Below, piece after piece: positions 57,380-64,000 of a stretch of DNA of 64,000 bases (positions within the stretch are counted from its first letter, which is position 1; every line of letters starts with the position of its first letter). A program made the position numbers and the translations under genes. The DNA comes from Dehalococcoidales bacterium (GTDB taxonomy: Bacteria > Chloroflexota > Dehalococcoidia > Dehalococcoidales > UBA2162): NCBI GenBank assembly GCA_020343555.1, contig CP070800.1, positions 2,208,116-2,272,115 of the forward strand, given 5' to 3'. Below the pieces are notes generated by a model. The model was not told where the DNA came from. It saw nothing but the letters and a program-made list of their open reading frames with translations, and searched no databases.

Positions 57380-59572
57380 ATGGCTGAACTTCAAACAACG
57401 AGAGAGCAAACTGATTATCCAAAAGTAAGGGCTAGTATTAATGTCGATATCGGAGGGACATTCACTGATTGTCTTATCACCTATGACGACAAGATGGTGT
57501 TCGGCAAAGCCCCAACCACAACCTACGACCTGTCAAGGGGTTTCATGCAGGCATTACGTGAAACCGTAGTCTCTCTAGGAATGTCACTTGAAGAACTACT
57601 CGAGTCAACAGAAATGGTCCGTTATTCAACTACTCTTGCCGTAAACAGGCTCATCGAAAGGAAAGGACCGCGACTCGGACTGTTTACGACGGAAGGCTGG
57701 GAAGATACTCTTCCAGCCGGAAGAGGAGGTTCATGGGGAGACGGTATTGCCATCAGTGAAATGAGACGCCTTCCCAGGATGAAGAAACCGGAGCCAATCG
57801 TTCCCCGGCACATGGTTGTCGGCATTAAGGAAAGAATCGATTATAAAGGCGATATAGTACGACCGCTGGACGAAGAGGACGTACTGGAGAAACTGCGATA
57901 CCTGGTAAACCAGGGCGCCCAGGGATTTGTCGTCTGCCTGATAAACAGCTATACCAATCCTATCCATGAACAGAAAATACGCGACCTGATCAAACGTCAG
58001 TACCCCGAATCTTATCTCGGAAGCATGATTGTAGTTGTTTCGTCGGATGTATCACCGAGATGGCGTGAATATCCGAGGATGGTGGCTACCATGTTGTGTG
58101 CTTATCTCCAACGCTCAATGGCTGACGAATTAAAAGGTATGAGTGACGAACTCAGAAACTCGGGATATAAAAAAGCGATGATGATGGTACACAACAGCGG
58201 CGGTATGGCGGAAGTGTTCCGGACCACTGCTCTTAATACCTTCAACGGTGGACCTTCAGCCGGTATTATCGGAGCAGCTTATATCGGCAAACAACAGGGA
58301 TTCCCGAATATTATCGCCACCGATATGGGAGGTACCAGTTTTGACGTTGGCCTGGTAGTGAATGAAAACCCGAGCTTTTTTCAATATCATCCTGTCATCG
58401 AACGGTGGGCCGTGGAACTGACCATGCTTGAGTCAAAGTCTATAGGAGCCGGGGGAGGTTCTATTGCCAGTGTAGATCAGCTTATGGGAAATAAATTATC
58501 CATTGGGCCACGAAGTGCGGGATCCATGCCCGGTCCGGCTTGTTATGACCTCGGCGGTACCGAACCAACAGTAACCGATGCCGATGTGGTCCTGGGTTAC
58601 GTTAATCCGGACTATTTCCACGGCGGAAAGATGAAACTGGACAAAGAAAAAGCAATAAATGCTATCCGCCGAAGAATCGCCAGGCCACTCCAGATCGAGG
58701 TGGAAGAAGCAGCCTGGCTGATCAAAAAAATCGTTGATGGTAATATGGCGGGTGAGTTATTCAAGGAAACAATTCTGAAGGGCCGTGACCCGAAAGAATT
58801 TGTTGTATTTGCCCTTGGCGGAGCGGGCCCGACTCATAGTTGCGGGTATACTTTCGAGGCAGGAGTTCCGAAAATCGTGACCTTCCCTGCTTCACCTGTT
58901 TTCTGCGCTCTCGGTTCCGCGGTAATGGATGTTATTCAGTATTACGAAGCAACCAGGTATATTCTCTTGAAACAGCCTTCCGGAATCGGTGGTGCCGGTA
59001 CCGGAGAGTACTTTACCGATTATGAATCCTTTAATACAGTAGTCGAGAGCCTGCAGAAACGCGCTGTTCGAGACCTTGAAGGGCAGGGTATCAACCCGGA
59101 ACTGGCTGTTTTTTCACTGGAACTGGAGATGAGGTATGGCGGACAGTTGAATATGACACGCATCTCGTCTCCCCGTTTATACATCCATAGCGAAGAAGAC
59201 GTTAATGCAGTATACGAGCAGTTTGAGAAAGAGTTTATCGAAGCATACAGTGCCTTATCTGTATTCCCTGAAGGGGGTGTCGATATCTCGTCATTTATCC
59301 TTCGGTCAACATTCGTAACCCCGACATTTGAAATGCCCAGATATCCGATAACAAGCGATAAGGTATCATCGAATGCTATCAAAAGAAAACGGGAGGTATA
59401 CTGGCAGGAACTGGGTGGGTTCAGGCCGACAGATACCTATGATCTGAGTCTTCTCAAAGCAGGGAATAAGATAGAGGGACCTGCGATCATTGAAGCGTCG
59501 GATACAAATATCGTTCTCCCTCCAGGAAGAACATTCACGATAAATGAATACATGAGTGGCATCATCGTATAG
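57380..59572 (+). CDS. Apc-like carboxylase, second HyuA-type subunit
   Basis: 730 residues from the ATG at 57380, with AGGAGGACAG upstream; the longer ORF from 57353 lies inside the preceding gene. ATP motifs VDIGGTFTDC and ATDMGGTSFDVG are intact, and the GGGSIASVD and PRSAGSMPGPACYDLGG segments are family hallmarks. Distant from the first HyuA in sequence. Its size and place fit Apc3 (87 kDa). Confidence 0.88.
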   Translation: MAELQTTREQTDYPKVRASINVDIGGTFTDCLITYDDKMVFGKAPTTTYDLSRGFMQALRETVVSLGMSLEELLESTEMVRYSTTLAVNRLIERKGPRLGLFTTEGWEDTLPAGRGGSWGDGIAISEMRRLPRMKKPEPIVPRHMVVGIKERIDYKGDIVRPLDEEDVLEKLRYLVNQGAQGFVVCLINSYTNPIHEQKIRDLIKRQYPESYLGSMIVVVSSDVSPRWREYPRMVATMLCAYLQRSMADELKGMSDELRNSGYKKAMMMVHNSGGMAEVFRTTALNTFNGGPSAGIIGAAYIGKQQGFPNIIATDMGGTSFDVGLVVNENPSFFQYHPVIERWAVELTMLESKSIGAGGGSIASVDQLMGNKLSIGPRSAGSMPGPACYDLGGTEPTVTDADVVLGYVNPDYFHGGKMKLDKEKAINAIRRRIARPLQIEVEEAAWLIKKIVDGNMAGELFKETILKGRDPKEFVVFALGGAGPTHSCGYTFEAGVPKIVTFPASPVFCALGSAVMDVIQYYEATRYILLKQPSGIGGAGTGEYFTDYESFNTVVESLQKRAVRDLEGQGINPELAVFSLELEMRYGGQLNMTRISSPRLYIHSEEDVNAVYEQFEKEFIEAYSALSVFPEGGVDISSFILRSTFVTPTFEMPRYPITSDKVSSNAIKRKREVYWQELGGFRPTDTYDLSLLKAGNKIEGPAIIEASDTNIVLPPGRTFTINEYMSGIIV

Positions 59573-59610
59573 ATCTTGGATTTACACTATGAAGGGAAAA
59601 GGAGGTAGCA

Positions 59611-61719
59611 GTGCGACCAACGAAAGATGAAGTAATGGCATTCACAAAGCCCTCTCCGCCTACTGATGAAGAATTAGCCGGCCTGGAAAAACTGCAACCT
59701 GGTGATTATGAGATATACAGCGAACGAATAAATATGATCCTGGCCGAGTGCAAGGACGTTTTCCAGAGAGTTGGTAACTCGGACTGGGTAATGTCGGGAG
59801 ACCTGATCGTCGGTCTCCATACAGCCCAGGGTGACATGGTCAGTGCCTGTCTTGGTACCTACATACATAGCGTTACCGCTCAAAATCCCATAAAGTGGAT
59901 AATGCAGAACTATTACACCAATCCCAGGATTGGCGTTAACGAGGGAGATATCTTCTATTGTAATGACGCTACTTATGGGGGATTTCACAATTGCGACCAG
60001 CTGGCTCTCATGCCCATATTTCACAAGGGAGTCTTGATCGCCTGGGCATCGACCGGAACGCATATGGATGAGACAGGTGGTATTGTTCCCGGAGGAATGA
60101 TAGCTGACGCCAGGACCCGCTATGACGAAGGCATGAGTCTTACCCCCATTAAGCTTGCCGAAAACTTCAAAATAAAAGAAGAACTACTCGACATGATGGT
60201 CAATATGATAGGCCGTGCCGGCCGTCACCAGGTACTGGATACACGAGCAAGATGTACAGGAGTCGACCGGTTGAGAATGCGGATCCAACAACTTGCCGAT
60301 CTGAAGGGTGGCGATTTCGTCCAGGGATTGATGCGTAAAATTATGATGGTAGCAGAAGAGGGTGCCAGGAATCGCATTCGCAGGTGGAATGACGGTATTT
60401 ACCGGAACGTTGTATTCATGAGTGGAATTGGGTCAAGATCAAGTATCTGGCGGATAATCTGTACTGCTTACAAAGAAGATGACCATATTCTCCTCGACTA
60501 TACCGGTACCTCTCCGGAGAATGACAGCGCTTATAATTGCTTCCCCTGGACCATGGCTGCTTATGCAGCGCTCTTTATGTATTCCCACGGTTTTTGGGAC
60601 CTGCCGGTCTGTTCCGGCACAATGGCACCAATTGATTACTTTTTCCCTGACGGTACCGTAACAAGTCCAGCCTGGAATGCGGCAATATCAATGGCTCCAC
60701 CGGTTGGAGAACTCAATACCCAGCTTCTTCCCAAGATATTTGCCAGCATGATGTTCAGTGATCCTGAAGAACGGGATAATATAGCAGCACCTCAAAACCA
60801 GATACTCGGTATCGGTGGAAGATGGGGAGGTGGCGGTGGCATGGGTTTTTCCACCGGGGTGAACCAGTGGGGCATTCCTGTTATAGGAGGCGGAGGAGGC
60901 TGGACAAGGAACACAGGCGGTCAGGGTGCCCGTGTTAATTCAGACGGAATGGACAGTTCTATCTTCAGATCCGCTGTTCACGCCCAGGGAAGTGACGGTG
61001 AGGAAGCTGAGATCGCCCAGCCGACCCTCCATCTCTGGCAAAAGCACCACAAAGACACTGGAGGCAGCGGGAAAAACAGGGGCGGTGTCAGCGGCTACAT
61101 CGGAACCGTTTTTTACGGCGTACCATCCAGGAATCGACCACCGACAGGCGGCAGAACCATGGTAAAACGAATGCTGGTAGGGAATGGCCTTTTCGGAGGA
61201 TATCCACCCAATGCGCCTTCGGGAATCAGTATTGAAAATAGCAACATATTAGAACTTATGGGCGGGGGTGAAAAGAATATACCTACTTCGCCGGAAGTAA
61301 TATACAAAGACAGAGTCGTTGAAGGAGACTATGATCTACCATGGGATATTAAATCCCGACCCGCGAGAATTGTGTATGAGGGGAGTCTCTCGGCAGGCGG
61401 TTATCCTGGCGGGAAAGGTTATGGCGACGTACTGGAAAGAGAGCCACAATCGGTTGTCGATGACGTAAGATCTGAAGTTATCTCGGACTGGGTTGCACGC
61501 AATGTCTACCATGTTTCCTATGATACCCAATTATGGCTGGCGGATGAAGAAAAAACAACCGAGTTACGTAATAAAGAACGGGAGGATCGCCTGGGACGGG
61601 CAAAAAGTTACGATGAATTCGAAAAAGAATGGCTGAAACAGAAGCCACCTGAGGATCAACTGGAATACTACGGCTCATGGCCTGATGGGAAACCTCTGAA
61701 ACGGATAATTCGACTGTGA
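59611..61719 (+). CDS. Apc-like carboxylase, HyuB-type subunit (copy 1)
   Basis: 702 residues of the HyuB/acetone carboxylase alpha family: HTAQGDMVSACLGTYIHSVTAQ, DIFYCNDATYGGFHNCDQLALMPIFH, then a Gly-rich stretch near 400-430 (GGGGGMGFS), and NGLFGGYPPNAP. Matches Apc4 (75 kDa) by place and size. GTG start at 59611 after AAAGGAGG. Confidence 0.88.
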   Translation: MRPTKDEVMAFTKPSPPTDEELAGLEKLQPGDYEIYSERINMILAECKDVFQRVGNSDWVMSGDLIVGLHTAQGDMVSACLGTYIHSVTAQNPIKWIMQNYYTNPRIGVNEGDIFYCNDATYGGFHNCDQLALMPIFHKGVLIAWASTGTHMDETGGIVPGGMIADARTRYDEGMSLTPIKLAENFKIKEELLDMMVNMIGRAGRHQVLDTRARCTGVDRLRMRIQQLADLKGGDFVQGLMRKIMMVAEEGARNRIRRWNDGIYRNVVFMSGIGSRSSIWRIICTAYKEDDHILLDYTGTSPENDSAYNCFPWTMAAYAALFMYSHGFWDLPVCSGTMAPIDYFFPDGTVTSPAWNAAISMAPPVGELNTQLLPKIFASMMFSDPEERDNIAAPQNQILGIGGRWGGGGGMGFSTGVNQWGIPVIGGGGGWTRNTGGQGARVNSDGMDSSIFRSAVHAQGSDGEEAEIAQPTLHLWQKHHKDTGGSGKNRGGVSGYIGTVFYGVPSRNRPPTGGRTMVKRMLVGNGLFGGYPPNAPSGISIENSNILELMGGGEKNIPTSPEVIYKDRVVEGDYDLPWDIKSRPARIVYEGSLSAGGYPGGKGYGDVLEREPQSVVDDVRSEVISDWVARNVYHVSYDTQLWLADEEKTTELRNKEREDRLGRAKSYDEFEKEWLKQKPPEDQLEYYGSWPDGKPLKRIIRL

Positions 61720-61770
61720 TATTCGGTAGTTGATGATTGAGAACAATGTACTCTTTCAAAGGAGAAATTT

Positions 61771-63873
61771 ATGCGACCGACAAAAGATGAAGTAATGGCT
61801 TTCATGAAACCATCTCCTCCCACTGATGAAGAACTGGCCGGTCTTGAAAAACTTGAGCCGGGTGATTACGAGATATACAGCGAACGCATTAATATGATCC
61901 TGGCCGAGTGCAAGGAAGTTTTTCAAAAAGTAGGTAACTCTGACTGGGTTATGGCCGGAGATCTTATCGTTGGTCTGCATACTGCACAGGGTGACATGGT
62001 CAGTGCCTGCCTTGGTACCTTTATCCATAGTGTTACGGCTCAGAATCCCATCAAGTGGATCATGCAGAACTATTACACCAATCCCAGGGTAGGCGTTAAT
62101 GAAGGAGACATCTTTTACTGTAACGACGCCAGTTATGGTGGGCTACACAATTGTGACCAGCTTGCGCTCATGCCGATATTCCATGAGGGTGTATTGATAG
62201 CCTGGGCGTCGACCGGGACACATATGGCCGAGACGGGCGGGGTTGTTCCCGGCGGGATGATACCGTGGGCCAGAACCCGTTATGACGAGGGAATGAGTCT
62301 CACACCGATAAAGCTCGCTGAAAACTTCACGATAAAAGAAGAACTCCTCGACATGATGGTCAACATGATAGGTCGTGCCGGTCGTCAACAGGTACTGGAC
62401 ACCAGGGCGCGCTGCACGGGAGTTGACCGCTTGAGAATGCGAATTGAACAGATGGCCAAACAAAAGGGTGGTGATTTCGTCCAGGGATTGTTGCGAAAGA
62501 TATTGGTGGTAGCAGAGGAAGGAGCCAGGAACAGGATCCGCGGCTGGAATGACGGTATTTACCGCAACCTGTGTTTCGTAAGCGGAGCAGGCATGCTTCC
62601 GGGCATCCGGCGGTATTACCTGACTGCCTACAAGGAAGACGACCATATTCTCCTTGATTACACTGGGACTTCTCCTGAAACCAACAGCGCGTTCAACTGT
62701 TTTCCCTGGACCATGGCTGCTTATGCAGCACTCTTTATGTATTCCCATGGTTTCTGGGACCTGCCGGTATGTTCCGGCACCATAGCACCCATAGATTTTA
62801 TTTTCCCTGATGGCACATTCCTTAGCCCTGCGTGGAATGCCGCAATATCTCATGCGCCGCATGTCGGAGAAAATAACAACGAATTGTTGCCAAAGGTCTT
62901 TGCCTGTATGATGTTCAATGATCCTGAACAAAGACTGAATATAGCCGCGCCAATCAATGGAGTAGGTGCCGGTGGTTTCGGTGGAGGTGGAGGACTGGGA
63001 TTCGGTTCTGCGGTTAACCAGTGGGGCGTATCTATTGTCGGTGGTGGTGGCGGCTGGAGCAGGAATACGATGGGACAGGGAGCACGCGTGGATTCGGATG
63101 GCATGGACAGCGCTTTATTCAGGTCAGCCGTATTTGCTACCGGCAGTGACGGTGAAGAAGCCGAGGTTGATAATCCGACTCTACATCTCTGGCAGAAGCA
63201 CTATAAAGATACCGGTGGTAATGGCAAATACCGTGGAGGAGTAAGTGGGCACGTGGGAACTGTTTTCTACGCAGTGCCTTCTACGGATCGCCCCGAGTCG
63301 AATCCAGGCCGACCATTAAAAGCTATGATAGTCGGGAATGGGCTATTCGGCGGATATCCCGCTGTTGCCGGCCCCGGTATAAGCATTGAAAACAGTAATA
63401 TTCTCGAACTCATGGCAACAGGTGAAAAAAACGTTCCCACCTCATTCCGTGAAATAATCTCGGAACAAACACTTGAGGGTGATTATTTTCTGCCAACCAA
63501 GAGAATTCACCGTCCGGTAAGAACGGTGTATGCAGGCTCTCTAGCTGGGTTCGGCACACCCGGCGGTCAGGGTTACGGTGATGTCCTGGAACGAGAAGCA
63601 CAGTCAGTAGTTGATGATATCAGAGCAGATATTATTTCTGAATGGACAGCAATGAATGTATACCACGTAGCCTATGATGCCGAAACGTGGACTGCTGATG
63701 AGGAAAAGACTGCCGAGTTAAGGAAAAAGGAACGTGAAAATCGTCTCCAACGTGGAATGAGTTACGAAGAATTTGAAAAGGAATGGCTTGAACAACAACC
63801 TCCCGAGGATCAACTGGATCTATATGGTTCCTGGCCGGATGCAAAGATGATTAACAGAATCATTAGACTATGA
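61771..63873 (+). CDS. Apc-like carboxylase, HyuB-type subunit (copy 2)
   Basis: 700 residues, a tandem paralogue of the preceding gene. The first 270 or so residues are nearly the same by eye; the main differences lie near 280-300, 365-420 (GAGGFGGGGGLGF) and 565-600. It starts with ATG after AAAGGAG. Two HyuB chains in tandem are not part of the described Apc set, so this may be a duplicated, specialised subunit. Confidence 0.88.
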   Translation: MRPTKDEVMAFMKPSPPTDEELAGLEKLEPGDYEIYSERINMILAECKEVFQKVGNSDWVMAGDLIVGLHTAQGDMVSACLGTFIHSVTAQNPIKWIMQNYYTNPRVGVNEGDIFYCNDASYGGLHNCDQLALMPIFHEGVLIAWASTGTHMAETGGVVPGGMIPWARTRYDEGMSLTPIKLAENFTIKEELLDMMVNMIGRAGRQQVLDTRARCTGVDRLRMRIEQMAKQKGGDFVQGLLRKILVVAEEGARNRIRGWNDGIYRNLCFVSGAGMLPGIRRYYLTAYKEDDHILLDYTGTSPETNSAFNCFPWTMAAYAALFMYSHGFWDLPVCSGTIAPIDFIFPDGTFLSPAWNAAISHAPHVGENNNELLPKVFACMMFNDPEQRLNIAAPINGVGAGGFGGGGGLGFGSAVNQWGVSIVGGGGGWSRNTMGQGARVDSDGMDSALFRSAVFATGSDGEEAEVDNPTLHLWQKHYKDTGGNGKYRGGVSGHVGTVFYAVPSTDRPESNPGRPLKAMIVGNGLFGGYPAVAGPGISIENSNILELMATGEKNVPTSFREIISEQTLEGDYFLPTKRIHRPVRTVYAGSLAGFGTPGGQGYGDVLEREAQSVVDDIRADIISEWTAMNVYHVAYDAETWTADEEKTAELRKKERENRLQRGMSYEEFEKEWLEQQPPEDQLDLYGSWPDAKMINRIIRL

Positions 63874-63924
63874 CCTTTTCCGGATCTAATTATGTATATG
63901 TACTGAAAAGGAAGAGATTGACTG

Positions 63925-64000
63925 ATGCATGTATTTCTGGAAGATGACCTTTATTTCAGAGTGATCCAGCTGATTGACTCGATCTCTGCCTATAACCGCA
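63925..64000 (+). CDS. Start of next gene in the carboxylase operon (partial)
   Basis: ATG at 63925 with GAAAAGGAAGAG upstream opens 25 codons to the window edge (MHVFLEDDLYFR then VIQLIDSISAYNR). Too short for a family call. By position it could be the extra Apc5-type subunit or a downstream enzyme. Confidence 0.45.
   Translation, partial: MHVFLEDDLYFRVIQLIDSISAYNR

Noticed and set aside
62143..62931. 262-codon minus-strand ORF
   Set aside because: Antisense to HyuB copy 2.

Overview
The window looks like part of the chromosome of a strictly anaerobic bacterium of moderate GC content. It carries a complete Rnf complex, a four-subunit pyruvate-type ferredoxin oxidoreductase, three AOR-family (tungsten-type) oxidoreductases, an archaeal/V-type ATPase and many CoA-linked catabolic genes. 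This mix (AORs, CaiB/BaiF transferases, UroD/corrinoid methyltransferase pair, UGSC-like selenoprotein, V-ATPase) resembles sediment Dehalococcoidia (Chloroflexota). That placement is an inference from gene content; there is no rRNA or other phylogenetic marker here to settle it. Neighbouring genes are densely packed with TAATG-type overlaps, strong AAGGAGG ribosome sites and frequent TTG starts.

Layout. 1-404: 5' part of a PAS sensor gene on the minus strand. 994-6860: apbE-rnfCDGEAB operon (plus). 7011-10045: MFS carrier, FmdE-like protein, serine hydrolase. 10140-13937 (minus): AOR-family enzyme followed by a gene with an in-frame TGA that reads as selenocysteine in a UGSC-type domain, with a hairpin starting at the TGA. 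14197-19470: SDR, a long coiled-coil protein, a degenerate response-regulator-like protein, a small membrane protein. 19495-22781: tRNA-Pro, porGDAB, tRNA-Arg. 22843-31892 (minus): V-type ATPase operon H-I-K-E-C-F-A-B-D plus a DUF61-like gene; the K subunit has the residues that bind Na+ in Enterococcus NtpK. 32099-34656: Na+/Ca2+ exchanger family protein and an NDP-forming acyl-CoA synthetase alpha-type protein. 34994-48344: a catabolic island of VOC proteins, two CaiB-type CoA transferases, two more AORs, a split transketolase, an epimerase, a 3-hydroxyacyl-CoA dehydrogenase and a BaiCD-like flavoenzyme. 48368-54697 (minus): three SDRs, UroD-type methyltransferase, corrinoid protein, propionyl-CoA synthetase. 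54976-63873 (plus): a carboxylase operon in the order HyuA, gamma, HyuA, HyuB, HyuB, matching acetophenone carboxylase with the HyuB subunit duplicated. The window ends in the next gene.

How it may work together (inference): aldehydes, alcohols and ketones or short acids are oxidised by SDRs and AORs, or carboxylated by the Apc-like enzyme, activated by CoA ligases or CoA transferases, and oxidised through acyl-CoA steps. Reduced ferredoxin from AOR and POR feeds Rnf, which pumps Na+ (or H+); the V-ATPase with its Na+-type rotor would use or restore that gradient. No mobile element, CRISPR array or rRNA was seen.
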